Source: Bryobacterales bacterium (lineage in GTDB: Bacteria > Acidobacteriota > Terriglobia > Bryobacterales > Bryobacteraceae). From it: a stretch of 64,000 bases of DNA. The DNA lies in contig JADJOP010000015.1 of the NCBI GenBank assembly GCA_016713735.1, forward strand, positions 144,625 through 208,624, given 5' to 3'. Positions 26,746 to 36,158 of the stretch are shown here, one piece after another (the stretch's first letter is position 1; the number at the start of each line of letters is the position of its first letter). A program made the translations under genes and the position numbers. The notes below the pieces were generated by a model. That model had not been told where the DNA came from and made no database searches. It worked only from the letters and a program-made list of their open reading frames with translations.

Positions 26746-26925
26746 TCGTTAGAATTTGAGGGTTTGTGGCCGCGGAAACGGCCGGTGCGCGGGGGTAGCC
26801 CTAGCCCGCGGCTTTGACTCGAGTTGCAGGTCGCCCGCCCAATAAACGGGGGGTAGATCACGCATATCGTTGATACTAGCAGATTTCACGGTACTAGAAC
26901 AGGGCGTTGTCAAGTCCGGCACACC
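26746..26925 (-). promoter_or_regulatory. infC upstream region with possible promoter and leader hairpins
   Basis: 180 bp without a gene. On the minus strand TTGACA lies at 26913-26908, but the hexamer 17 nt further (CGTGAA) is a poor -10. TAGTAT follows at 26878-26873. Nearer the start codon there is a GC-rich hairpin (GCGGG/CCCGC arms around 26797-26816). A structured infC leader is plausible, but no known autoregulatory motif was identified. Confidence 0.3.
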
Positions 26926-28048
26926 TCACGCTTCGGCCACCAGCAGGTCGAGACCGCTCGGCTCGGCCGCTGAACAGGCCCGCACCGTTTGCGCGCTCTT
27001 AATGGAACCGCGAATCAGCGCCCCCGGTTCCAGTTGGATGCGCCCCGCGCACTGCACGTGCACCGGCCCGCCTTGCCGGAATCCGCGCACCCGCCCGCAG
27101 CCGCAGGCTCAACTCGGCGCGCAAATCGCCGCTGAACCACGTGCCCGCGCCCAGCGTCAGGTTTCCCTTCGCCGTGAGCAGGCCGTTGGCAATCGAGCGC
27201 GTCCCGATCGTTAGGTCCGCGCCGGTCTTGATGTCGTCTTCCAGCAGGCTGTTCGCGGCGCAGCGGAACGACCCGCGCACCACCAGCTTCGTGCGCAACA
27301 GCACCGGCGCGGTGAACTGCAGGCTGCCGTCATAGAGCCACGTATCGGCCCCCAGCGCCGTCAGTTTGGCGGCCTTGAACCCATAGGCCAGCCCGCCTTC
27401 CCACTCCTCCGGGTTCTGCCGTTTGTGCGGCGCTTCCCAGGCGATCAGCTTCGAGGAAGCCAGCTCCAGCGGCGGCGCCGGAGGCGCTCCGCCGGCCATA
27501 ATGCCGGGCGCAAACAGCACTGCCGCCCCCGCTCCTTCGCCCAGTTGAATCGATGTGCGCGAGGCCAGCGCCCCGCCCACGCTCACCCCGGCGCGCGCTT
27601 CCACCACGCCCTCGGCGTCGGCCCAGTCGCTCACCTGCACCGCCGCGCCCAACACCAGCCGGTGACCGGCGGCCACCGCCATCAGCCGGCTCTGCTTGCC
27701 AATCTCGAATTCCCCGCCCACAAACACCGGCCCCGCCAAGTGCGTCCGCGCGCCGCAGCGCAAGTCTCCCCGCACCACCAGCACATCGTTCGACGCAAAC
27801 CCATCCGGGCAGTCCAGTTCATCGGCTACCACCACCCGCGTCTGCCCCGTCGTAAACACACGCACACGTTCCCCGGCTCGCGGCGGCGGCATGCGCTCCA
27901 GCCAGCGGGCAACCTGTTCACGAAATGGCAGACTGAAGTCGCAGGAGACTTCCACGGGACATGTATCGGTGAACAGGAGGGGAAACTTTAGGGCCTTTTC
28001 CCCGCGCCCCGTACGAGTCCGGCACGCCGCTATCCTGAACCTTTGCAC
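26926..28048 (-). CDS. Bactofilin-like / polymer-forming beta-helix protein, frame break near the 3' end
   Basis: About 370 residues when repaired. The body consists of short beta-helical repeats typical of bactofilin-like proteins (VLVVRGDLRCGARTHLAGPV, FVGGEFEIGKQSRLMAVAAG, KLVVRGSFRCAANSLLEDDI, GNLTLGAGTWFSGDLRAE). In the starting frame the C-terminus degenerates to Arg-rich sequence and ends at 26999. A shift near 27080 instead gives GRIQLEPGALIRGSIKS and a stop at 26926-26928, clearly the natural ending. The N-terminal 45 residues contain FTDTCPVEVSCDFSLPF and are not repeat-like. The start is GTG 28048, weakly supported. Possible role: cytoskeletal or envelope scaffold. Confidence 0.6.
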
Positions 28049-28122
28049 CCACGCCGCCGTACTCTAGAATTGAAGCCACGGAGTGTGGGCCGCCGTTCAG
28101 GGTCCCAGGAGGAACGCAACGT

Positions 28123-28566
28123 ATGGAACCGATGACAGTGGCCTGGTGGATGTGGCTGTTGGTGGGCATCGCCCTGTTGGGAATTGAAATCCTGACGCCG
28201 GGTGGATTCTTCATCTTCTTTTTCGGCGCCGGAGCGCTCGTGGTGGGCCTGCTCGCCCTACTGGGCTGGCAGCCTGGCCTGCCCGTGCAAGGCCTGCTCT
28301 TCCTCGCCCTCTCGGTGGTGTCGCTGCTGTTCTTCCGCAAACCGCTGCTGGAAAGGTTTCAGAGGTCGATCCCCAACAAGCAGGTGGACTCCCTGGTCGG
28401 CGAAACCGCCGTCGCCCTCGAAGAGATCCCCGCCGGCGGCATGGGCAAGGCCGAATTGCGCGGCTCTTCCTGGAGCGCCCGCAACCTCGGCGACTCGCCC
28501 ATCCAACTCAAACAGCGCGTCCGCGTCGAGCGCATCGACGGCCTTACGCTCGACGTCCGCGCCTGA
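28123..28566 (+). CDS. NfeD-like membrane protein
   Basis: 147 residues. Two or three membrane helices at the N-terminus (WWMWLLVGIALLGIEILTPG, then FFFGAGALVVGLLALLGW) and a C-terminal soluble OB-fold domain (VDSLVGETAVALEEIPAGGM, then LKQRVRVERIDGLTLDV) are diagnostic of the short NfeD type. AGGAGG lies upstream of ATG 28123. NfeD proteins are almost always encoded next to an SPFH/stomatin gene, as here 56 bp downstream, and are thought to act with it in membrane microdomain maintenance or quality control. Confidence 0.93.
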   Translation: MEPMTVAWWMWLLVGIALLGIEILTPGGFFIFFFGAGALVVGLLALLGWQPGLPVQGLLFLALSVVSLLFFRKPLLERFQRSIPNKQVDSLVGETAVALEEIPAGGMGKAELRGSSWSARNLGDSPIQLKQRVRVERIDGLTLDVRA

Positions 28567-28622
28567 TAGCCTGATCTCTCACGCAACTCAATCGCTCACT
28601 GAACTCACACGGAGGAATCGTC

Positions 28623-29543
28623 ATGGAATCGGGTGTACTCGTCATTGCCGCGTTAATCCTGTTGTTTCTCATCGTCATTGCCAAGACCGCGGTCGTGGTG
28701 CCGCAACAAAACGCCTATGTCGTGGAGCGTCTCGGCAAATTCGCGGGCACATTGGATGCCGGCTTCCACATCCTCGTCCCGTTCGTCGACGTCATCCGCT
28801 ACAAGCACATCTTGAAAGAGATGGCCATCGACATCCCCGAGCAGGTCTGCATCACGCGCGACAACGTCCAGGTGGGCGTCGACGGCGTGCTCTACCTGCG
28901 CGTGCTCAACCCGGAACGGGCCTCCTACGGCATCTCCGACTTCCGCTTCGCCATCATGCAGCTGGCGCAAACGACGCTGCGCAGTGAGATCGGCCGTATC
29001 GACCTCGACAAGACCTTTGAGGAGCGTACCAATATCAACACGCAGGTGGTCACCGAGGTCGACAAGGCCACTGAGGCCTGGGGCGTGAAGGTGATGCGCT
29101 ATGAGATCAAGAACATCACCCCGCCGCACGACGTGCTCAGCGCGATGGAAAAGCAGATGCGCGCCGAACGCGAAAAGCGCGCCGTCATTCTCACCTCCGA
29201 AGGCCAGCGCGACGCCAACATCAACAACGCCGAAGGCGAAAAGCAGAAGGTGATCAAGGCCTCCGAAGCCCGCCGCCAGCAGCAGATCAATGAAGCCGAG
29301 GGCCAGGCCAACGCCATCCGCGCCATCGCCAACGCCACCGCCGAAGGCATCCGCGCCGTGGCCACGGCGATCAATTCACCCGGCGGCCGCGACGCCGTCC
29401 AACTCCGCGTCGCCGAACAATACATCGGCCAGTTCGGCAACCTCGCCAAAACCGGCAATACGCTCATCATCCCCACCAACCTCGCCGACATCAGCGGCGT
29501 CATCGCCACCGCGATGAACGTGGTGAAACAGCAGCAGGGGTAA
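28623..29543 (+). CDS. SPFH/Band 7 (stomatin-like) membrane protein
   Basis: 306 residues. An N-terminal anchor (VLVIAALILLFLIVIAKTAV) is followed by the Band 7 domain (VVPQQNAYVVERLGKFAGTL, GRIDLDKTFEERTNINTQVV) and a long charged coiled-coil (AEREKRAVILTSEGQRDANI, EGEKQKVIKASEARRQQQIN), then a helical tail. This is the QmcA/stomatin group that oligomerises at the membrane. GGAGGAA precedes ATG 28623. It forms an operon with the NfeD gene before it and probably the gene starting 4 bp after its stop. Confidence 0.95.
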   Translation: MESGVLVIAALILLFLIVIAKTAVVVPQQNAYVVERLGKFAGTLDAGFHILVPFVDVIRYKHILKEMAIDIPEQVCITRDNVQVGVDGVLYLRVLNPERASYGISDFRFAIMQLAQTTLRSEIGRIDLDKTFEERTNINTQVVTEVDKATEAWGVKVMRYEIKNITPPHDVLSAMEKQMRAEREKRAVILTSEGQRDANINNAEGEKQKVIKASEARRQQQINEAEGQANAIRAIANATAEGIRAVATAINSPGGRDAVQLRVAEQYIGQFGNLAKTGNTLIIPTNLADISGVIATAMNVVKQQQG

Positions 29544-29547
29544 ACAA

Positions 29548-30424
29548 GTGGCGGCGAGCGCGCGTGGGTGTGCGGCGTGGCTCGCGCTGTTCAGCGCGGC
29601 AATCCACGCCAGCGGGCAGGTGCGGGTGGGTGTGCCGTCGCCCTTCACGATTCACGAAGAGATCCAGCGCAAAGGCGATGCCTTTGACACCGCCGCCTTG
29701 TTCCGCCGATTGAAACTGCCGCCCAAGTTCGCCTTCGAGTCCGAACAGCAGTGGTTCAGTCGAACCTGGATCCGTTCGCAAATCCACTCCGACTACGCAA
29801 GAACGTACCTGCAACTCTGCTATGACTTCACCGACGGCTGCCGGCTCATCGGCTTCGAGCAGCGACCTGACAAGTCTTGGCGCGTGGTTGGACACATTGA
29901 TAACTTCAACCGCAGATCCACCCACTTCGAGTTCTTCCACGATTGGGTCCTTGTCACACGCTACCTCGGCTCAGGCACTGGCCTCTCCGGCTTTGACCGC
30001 AGTTGGTTCGAACTGACCGATACCGGCTACCAGGAGGTGCTGCGCCACAACCTCCGCGGCCACCGAGTGTTCGCCGGCGAACCCGCCATCGAATGGAACG
30101 TCCACTTCGTAAAAACGGAAGGGCGCGATCGCGACGCCTCGCTTGTCTTCCTCTATTACTCGCGGATCTACCCTGACGGCCTCAATGGCGACTTCCTCGA
30201 CGTCCGCCGCCTTGTCACCTTCACCCGCCCCAACGGCAGCCCCAAATACGTCTACGACGCCGCGCGCTCGGAACTCACCGAACAGGAGATCAAGCGCTTC
30301 TTCTCCGCCACTGCCAGCCCCAGCGTGCGCGCTTTCCGTGCCATGCGCGACCGTTGCCGTGAACCCCCACCCCAGGTCCGCCCTGATGAGCAAACGGCAG
30401 TTTCGGCGCGGAGTCGGACGGTGA
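29548..30424 (+). CDS. Secreted protein of unknown function (3' end uncertain)
   Basis: About 290 residues. It starts with GTG 4 bp after the SPFH stop and has a weak signal peptide (WLALFSAAIHASGQ). The body is rich in aromatic residues (FAFESEQQWFSRTWIRSQIH, RVVGHIDNFNRRSTHFEFFH) and shows no family I recognise. The starting frame has no stop until 31359, running antisense through the dCMP deaminase, and becomes Pro/Ser/Arg-rich after about 30360. The other frames stop at 30386 and 30424, so a one-base shift near the C-rich stretch 30364-30374 probably hides the real end. I give 30424 as the approximate end. Confidence 0.5.
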
Positions 30425-30433
30425 AACGCCCCC

Positions 30434-30586
30434 CTACTCCGTCTCCCGCAAATCCTCGCGCATCTCGTTCTTCGCCCCGCCCCGCGGCGTGCGCCGGTCC
30501 TTCATCACGACGGCCTTCTGGTTCTTCGCCTGCGCCGCCGCCAGGTTGCGCTTCTTCGGAATCGGAGAAGGTTTCTTCTTCGCCAC
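30434..30586 (-). CDS. Small basic protein (50 aa) downstream of dCMP deaminase
   Basis: A short frame beginning GTG 30586, 8 bp after the deaminase stop, encodes VAKKKPSPIPKKRNL, then a helical AQAKNQKAVVMK stretch, and ends EMREDLRETE. The composition is strongly basic then acidic. AGGGGGA lies just before the GTG. The reading frame stays open over its whole length with low-complexity Lys-rich codons unlike chance antisense sequence. I do not recognise a family; a nucleic-acid-binding role is a guess from charge only. Confidence 0.5.
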   Translation of the reverse strand: MAKKKPSPIPKKRNLAAAQAKNQKAVVMKDRRTPRGGAKNEMREDLRETE

Positions 30587-30594
30587 CGCTCCCC

Positions 30595-31035
30595 CTACAC
30601 CCGCCGCACCTTGACGCCCGCCTCGGCAAACAGCGTCTCCGAATTCCCGAAGTGCTCGTTGTAGTAATCGCTCGAATACTGCGCCATGCGCTTCGAACTC
30701 ACCACCACTTCCCGAATCCCCGCCTGCACAATCGCCCGCGCGCAGTCCATGCACGGCATGATCTCCACGTAAATCGTGCACTGGTCCGTCGACGTCCCCG
30801 ACCGCGCCGCGTTGCAGATCGCATTGCGCTCGGCATGCTCAATCCACAGGTATTTGGTGGGGATGTCGTCGCGAATGCCGCGCGGAAACGAGTTGTATCC
30901 CGTCGAGCGGATCTCCCGCGCCGGCCCCGCAATCACGCAGCCGATCTGCGTGTTCGGGTCCTTGCTGCGGCGGGACACCACTTCGCAAATGCTCAAGTAG
31001 TATTCGTCCCAACTGGGTATGTCGCGGGGTTCCAA
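30595..31035 (-). CDS. dCMP/cytidine deaminase family protein
   Basis: 146 residues from TTG 31035. Zinc-site motifs HAERNAI (His plus catalytic Glu) and PCMDCARAI (two Cys) are intact, and the N-terminus IPSWDEYYLSICEVVSRRSK fits deoxycytidylate deaminases of the ComEB type, which make dUMP from dCMP. An ATG at 31077 would add 14 residues, but a perfect TATAAT (31050-31045) lies between the two starts, 9 nt before the TTG, so the TTG start on a leaderless message is preferred. A small basic gene follows 8 bp downstream. Confidence 0.9.
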   Translation of the reverse strand: MEPRDIPSWDEYYLSICEVVSRRSKDPNTQIGCVIAGPAREIRSTGYNSFPRGIRDDIPTKYLWIEHAERNAICNAARSGTSTDQCTIYVEIMPCMDCARAIVQAGIREVVVSSKRMAQYSSDYYNEHFGNSETLFAEAGVKVRRV

Positions 31036-31044
31036 AGTACGACC

Positions 31045-31050
31045 ATTATA
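31045..31050 (-). promoter_or_regulatory. -10 TATAAT before the dCMP deaminase
   Basis: Perfect TATAAT on the minus strand ending 9 nt before TTG 31035. The -35 position (around 31068-31073, CTGCCG) is weak. It argues that translation starts at the TTG, since the upstream ATG 31077 would lie before the promoter. Confidence 0.5.
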
Positions 31051-31261
31051 GGCGCGCCCGGCAAGCGCGGCAGGCACGCCCGCGGCCGCCCTCGTCCCCG
31101 CCCCACCCCCGCGCTGGCGCTCACCCCGATCCCCGGTGACAAACTCTCGGTCGAAACATTTCGCCTGTTTTCAACCACATGGAAAATTCGCGAGCCGGGC
31201 GGCGCCAGCCCGCTCCCTATCATGTCTCCAGGTGGCGCAGGCACAGCCGCCCGGAGCTTGG

Positions 31262-31918
31262 ATGGAATACCCACAAATCGAAGTCAGAACCCATACCTCG
31301 GAAGCCGAAGCCCAGGCCGAACTGCAGCGCAAGGTCCGCGAAATCGTCGAGGCCGCTGAGAAATCCCAGGGCCCCGCCGCCGCTCTCACAGCGCGCAACC
31401 GCTGCCAGGCCTCCGTCGATCACCTCCGCGACTCCCACACGCGCCTCACCCAGCGCGCCAAGGATTCCCAACTGAAGGTCCGCGAGGCCACCCTCCGCGT
31501 CGACGAAATGTGGATCGCCGATCCCGTCAAACCGAAGGGCATCGGCGAAGCCACCCGCTCCCTCGACGAGATCGACCGCGAATGGCGCGCCGTCACCCGC
31601 GCCGCCCTCCGCATCGCCGAACGCAAACTGCCGCAGGCCGAAATCGACCTGCTCTTTTCCGAAGCCGAGGCCAACTTCGCCATGTGCGTCGCCCTCCGCG
31701 AGATCGCCCAGGAACGCTTCCGCAAAACCGCCGAGATGATGACCGAGGCCGCCCAACACGAAGGCGGCATCGTCTTTGATCCGGCCACCACCGTCTCCGG
31801 CCGCCTCTTTGCCCAAGCCGACGACTATGACCGCCGCGGCACCGAACACCGGCGCTGGGCCGACGAGCGGAAGGTGGCCTTTGACCGGCTCATGCGGGAA
31901 CTGGATCCGACTTTCTAA
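31262..31918 (+). CDS. Predicted coiled-coil protein of unknown function
   Basis: 218 residues, very rich in Ala, Glu, Arg and Lys, predicted almost entirely helical (EAEAQAELQRKVREIVEAAE, RAALRIAERKLPQAEIDLLF, CVALREIAQERFRKTAEMM). No signal peptide, membrane segment or catalytic motif. ATG 31262 follows GGAG closely; the upstream ATG 31136 would add a Pro/Arg-rich low-complexity stretch. It lies 30 bp before another small gene and both may be co-transcribed. I do not recognise the family. Confidence 0.6.
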   Translation: MEYPQIEVRTHTSEAEAQAELQRKVREIVEAAEKSQGPAAALTARNRCQASVDHLRDSHTRLTQRAKDSQLKVREATLRVDEMWIADPVKPKGIGEATRSLDEIDREWRAVTRAALRIAERKLPQAEIDLLFSEAEANFAMCVALREIAQERFRKTAEMMTEAAQHEGGIVFDPATTVSGRLFAQADDYDRRGTEHRRWADERKVAFDRLMRELDPTF

Positions 31919-31948
31919 TCACCAAACACACCACAGGGAGAACGAGCA

Positions 31949-32143
31949 ATGGAATCGATTCACGACTTGATCCAGGGGCTGGACGATCAGCAACTGGAAC
32001 TGCTGGCCGGCGAGGCCACCCGCGCCATGCGCGACCGCAGCCGCAAGATCGACATCAACGAGATCACCGCCGAAAAGATGTTGGACCCGAAATTCGCAGC
32101 CGCCGTCCGCGCCGAGGTCGAGCGAACGCTGCGCGAGGTGTAA
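31949..32143 (+). CDS. Small hypothetical protein (64 aa)
   Basis: 64 residues, mostly helical and acidic/basic (HDLIQGLDDQQLELLAGEAT, EITAEKMLDPKFAAAVRAEV). The ATG is preceded by AGGGAG (31935-31940) at good spacing. It follows the coiled-coil gene on the same strand by 30 bp. No family recognised. Confidence 0.6.
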   Translation: MESIHDLIQGLDDQQLELLAGEATRAMRDRSRKIDINEITAEKMLDPKFAAAVRAEVERTLREV

Positions 32144-32273
32144 CGGGTCAACGGGTTTCCCCAGCGCGGTTCCGGGTTTCGATGGGGCCGGAAGCCTGCG
32201 CGGGGAAAACAGGGGCGCGCGCGGAACAGCGGTGGCCCGCACCGCGCCCCTGGGGGTTTCTTGAGCGAAGGGT

Positions 32274-32699
32274 TCAGCGGCAGATCGCCGATTCGATCAC
32301 CGCACGCCCCTCCAGCGTCATGGCCGGATCGGCCGTGACCGTACACACTGTGGCGCCTTTGGGCAGGGCGCGCACCAGCGTCAGGGCGGTCGCCGCATAG
32401 TGGCACTGAAGCCAGTAACCGCGGGGGTTGGCTGGATTCAGTTTCCAAAGCTCCTCCACCGTGCGGCCCGCCTTGCGCTCGCCATCCGGCGCCAGCGAAG
32501 CATTCTCCTCCACCGGCCCGTCATACACCGTCACATTCGCCAGTTCACTCCGCCGCGCCGCCACCACCGCCGTCCACCCCACCTGCGGTTTGCTCAGCGA
32601 CGGCTTGGCCACCTCCACCACCGCCGGACACCGCACCTCTTCCGCCGCCAGCCCTCCACACAACACCACTCCGCAAATCATTGATGGGAGAATCCGCAT
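32274..32699 (-). CDS. STY0301-like secreted protein
   Basis: 141 residues with a signal peptide (PSMICGVVLCGGLAAEE). The mature part shows the pattern of STY0301-type proteins: a first Cys-Pro (VRCPAVVEV), W in VGWTAVV, the strand LANVTVYDGPVEENASLAPD, then a tryptophan-bearing LWKL and a paired cysteine in YWLQCHYAATALTLVRALP before a final cysteine. Disulfides are likely. The function of the family is unknown. It is divergent from the GH57 gene. Confidence 0.55.
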   Translation of the reverse strand: MRILPSMICGVVLCGGLAAEEVRCPAVVEVAKPSLSKPQVGWTAVVAARRSELANVTVYDGPVEENASLAPDGERKAGRTVEELWKLNPANPRGYWLQCHYAATALTLVRALPKGATVCTVTADPAMTLEGRAVIESAICR

Positions 32700-32785
32700 C
32701 GCTCCATTGCACCACGGATAATGGGGTTGTTGGATGCCGCCCGGCCGCTGCGCTCATGCCAAACCTGCTACCCTAACGTACTCCC

Positions 32786-34911
32786 ATGGCGAAGATCCAC
32801 ATCTGTTTCGTCTGGCACATGCATCAGCCCTTTTACAAGGATCTGATCAGCGGGGAATACCACCTGCCCTGGACGCGCATGCACGCCCTCAAGGACTACT
32901 ACGGCATGGTGAAGATCCTCGAGGAGTTCCCCAACGTCCACCAGACCTTCAACCTCGTCCCCTCGATGATGGTCCAGATCCAGGAATACGCCGACGGCAC
33001 AGCCGCCGACCCCTTCCTCCGCGTCGCCCTCAAACCGGCCGAGGAACTCACCGATGACGACAAGCGCTTCCTCCTGCGCTACTTCTTCCAGGCCCACCCC
33101 GCCCGCATGATCCGCCGCTACCCCGCTACGGCGAGCTCTTCGATTCCTGGCAAGGCTCCGGCCAGGACTTCAACCGCGCCCGCCAGCTCCTCCACCCGCA
33201 AGCCATGCGCGACCTCCAGGTGCTCTCCCAACTCGCCTGGTTCGACGAAGAGTTCCTCCGCAACGACCCCGAGGTGATCCGCCTCGTCCGCAAAGGCTCC
33301 GACTACTCCCACGACGACCAGGCCCTCATGGGCCGCAAACAGCGCGAAATCTGCGGCAAAGTGTTTCCCGTCTACCGCGAATTCGCCCAGCGCGGCCAGA
33401 TTGAAATCTCCACCACGCCCTTCTACCACCCCATCCTGCCCCTGCTGTGCGATTCCCAAGTCGCCGCCGTCGCCCACCCCGGCGTCCCTCCCCCACACCC
33501 TTCCGCTACCCCGAAGGCGCCCGCCACCAGCTCCGCACTGCGCGTGAATACATGACGCGCGAATTCGGCGTCGCCCCCGTCGGCCTCTGGCCCTCGGAAG
33601 GCTCGGTCTCCGACCAGGCCCTCGCCCTCGCCGCCGAGGAAGGCTTTGAATGGGCCGCCACCGACAACGGCGTCCTCTCCCGCACCCTCGGCCGCACCGC
33701 CGGCACCGACGAAACCTGCCGCACCTACAACTGGTCCCAGGAAGGGCGCAACATGCGCATGATCTTCCGCGACCACTACCTCTCTGATCTGGTCGGCTTC
33801 GTCTACTCCCGCATGGGCGCCTCCGAAGCCGCCAGCCACTTCCTCGAACGGATCCGCGAAAACTGCGCCCCCTTCCTCCACCGCGGCGAGTCCCCCATGG
33901 TCCCCGTCATCCTCGACGGCGAAAACGCCTGGGAACACTTCGACCAAAGCGGCCGCCCCTTCCTCAAGGAGCTCTACCGCCGCATCTCGGAGTCCTCCGA
34001 CATGGCCGCCGTCACCGTCTCCGAGGCCCACCAGGCCATCCCCCCGCGCACCCTCCCCCGCATCTTCCCCGGCTCCTGGATCAACGCCAACTTCGACATC
34101 TGGATCGGCGCCCAGGAAGACAACCGCGCCTGGGAAATGCTGCTCGAAGCCCGCCAAACCTACGATCAGGTGGTCCACTCCGCCGAAGGCAAAAAGCTCT
34201 CCGAGGAGAAACGCAAGCTCGCCTTCGAGGAACTCCTCATCGCCGAAGGCTCCGACTGGTGCTGGTGGTACGGCCCCGAACACTTCTCCGACAACGCCCC
34301 CGAGTTCGACCGCCTCTTCCGCTCCCACCTCGCCAACGTCTACCACGCCCTCGGCAAGGCCCCGCCCGACGAACTCTCCCGCCCCATCCTCGTCACCCCC
34401 TCGGCCGCCGACCACACCCCGCCCAGCTCCATCCTCTCGCCGCGCATCGACGGCAACAACAGCTCCTACTTCGAATGGATGGGCGCCGGCTGCTACAAAC
34501 CCGACCGCCGCCAAAGCGCCATGCACGGCGCCGAATCGCCCCTCATCCAGCTCCTCTACGCCTCCGACCGCGACCACCTCTACCTGCGGCTCGACCTCAC
34601 CGAACTCGAGCCCGGCCTCCGCATTCCACCTCACCTTCGATACCTACGAATGCGACTCACCCTGGCCAACCCGCCCCCGCCCCCCTCCTGTTCGCCTGCC
34701 AGAAAATCGTCGAAATCCAGCTCCCTCTCGCCCTCGTCCGCCGCTCCCCGGCTGACCTCCCCCGCCTCCAGCTCTCCCTCTGGCGCGGCGCTCTCCCCCT
34801 CGACGCCATCCCCGCCGAAGGCAGCCTCGAACTGCTCACCGCCGACCATCACGAGTGGGCCGTCAGCTGGCCTGCCCCACGCCCACTCCTGGCCATCCGC
34901 CGCGCACGTGA
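32786..34911 (+). pseudogene. Glycoside hydrolase family 57 (frameshifted)
   Basis: Across three frames this reads as one GH57 enzyme of about 710 residues. Frame 1 starts FVWHMHQPFYKD, the family's first motif (HxHQP). From about 33118 the next frame gives SQLAWFDEEFLRNDPEVIRL and ISTTPFYHPILPLLCDS. From about 33490 the third gives VGLWPSEGSVSD (nucleophile region), MIFRDHYLSDLVGFVYSRM and VPVILDGENAWEHF (acid/base region). Further shifts near 34630 and 34670 restore CQKIVEIQLPLALV and LQLSLWRGALPLDAIPAEG. GH57 enzymes act on alpha-glucans. All catalytic motifs survive, so at least four indels more likely reflect sequence error than decay. TAACGT lies 6 nt before ATG 32786. Confidence 0.8.
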
Positions 34912-34919
34912 GCCCCCCC

Positions 34920-36139
34920 CTACGCCCCCACCTTCTTCGCCGACACCGCCAGCGCATCAAAAACGCCTCCGTGTCCCGAGGCCGCGTATGCACATGCGCC
35001 GCGATGCGAATCCGCAGCCCGCGCACAATCCAGATCTTCCGCCGCGCACATTCGGCCATGAACGCATCGGCCAGCTTCTTCTCCAACTCGATCGACACCA
35101 GCGAACCATAAGCAGCGTCCTGGTCCGGCGTCAGCAGCTTCACATACGGCAGCGCCGCCGCCCGCTTGCGCATGTCCCGCGCCAGCGCATGAATCCGCTC
35201 ATACACCCGAGGCCAGCCAATCGCCTTGCCAAAGCGAATGCCCGCGATCATCCCTCAAAAATCGCCCGGTTATTCGTCCCCACCTTCATGAACCGCGCCG
35301 CCTGATCGTCCTTGTTGTCCCAACCCCGGTCACAATCGACGGCCACAACCGCTCCAACATCTCCGGCCGCCCCCACAAAATCCCGCACCCTGCCGGCGCA
35401 AACATCCACTTGTGCGGACCCCCCGCATAGTAATCGCACCACATCTCATCAATGCGGATCGGAATCTGCCCGTTCATGCGCGCCCGTCCACCACCGTCAC
35501 GATGCCCTGCGCCCGCGCCGCGTCGCAGATCTTCCGGATCGGCATCACAATCCCCGACGACGAGAGAATCCCGAGAAGAACAGCACCTTCGTCTTCGGGC
35601 CGATCTCCTTCAGCAGCGCCTCGGCCAGCGCATCGGGCGACGGCGGCGGCAGCGGCATCGCCACCTCGCGTAACGTCGTCCCATACCGCGCCTGCTTCAG
35701 CAGCCAGCCCGCCCGCCCCGACGGATGCTCCTGGTTCGTGCTCAACACCTCATCGCCCGGCTTCAGGTCAATGCCCGCCGCAATCGTCGACAGCGCCTCG
35801 GTCGCATTGTGCGTGAACGCCAGGTCTTCCTTCCGGCATCCCAAATACTCAGCCGCTTCCGTGCGGTGCGCGTCCAGCGTTCTCGTATCCCCAGCGCGGA
35901 TACTCATACTCGGGAATCGTCAGCGCGGCGGCGTTCTCCATGTACCCCTGCACAGCCTGCATCACCGGCCGCGGCACCACGCCCAGGCTCCCGTTGTTCA
36001 TGAACGCCCGCGTCTCGGGCAGATAAAACTGCTCCTTGCGCAGTTGCAGCCAGTATCGTTCCGGATCCTCTGGAAAACGGCATCCGCAGGGCAGGGCGGC
36101 CGGGACGGCCAGGGCAGGGAGAAGTCCTCGACGGCGCAT
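34920..36139 (-). pseudogene. Class V aminotransferase-like PLP enzyme (frameshifted)
   Basis: Segments in different minus-strand frames join into one class V aminotransferase/cysteine-desulfurase-like protein with an N-terminal export signal (RRRGLLPALAVPAALPCGC). They are: QFYLPETRAFMNNGSLGVVP, LGCRKEDLAFTHNATEALST, LSTNQEHPSGRAGWLL, IDEMWCDYYAGGPHKWMFAP with the PLP lysine in HKW, RVYERIHALARDMRKRAAAL, and a final piece ending DALAVSAKKVGA. Breaks lie near 35890, 35575, 35320, 35250 and a T-run at 34962. The reaction is unknown; exported members of this group may act on modified amino acids. It shares a promoter region with the gene at 36159 and converges on GH57. Confidence 0.75.
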
Positions 36140-36144
36140 AGTCC

Positions 36145-36152
36145 ACTATACT
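36145..36152. promoter_or_regulatory. Overlapping divergent -10 hexamers (ACTATACT)
   Basis: TATACT (36147-36152, plus strand) ends 6 nt before ATG 36159. On the minus strand TATAGT (36150-36145) ends 5 nt before ATG 36139. One near-palindromic core could serve both divergent genes with leaderless transcripts. Confidence 0.5.
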
Positions 36153-36158
36153 GTCGCG

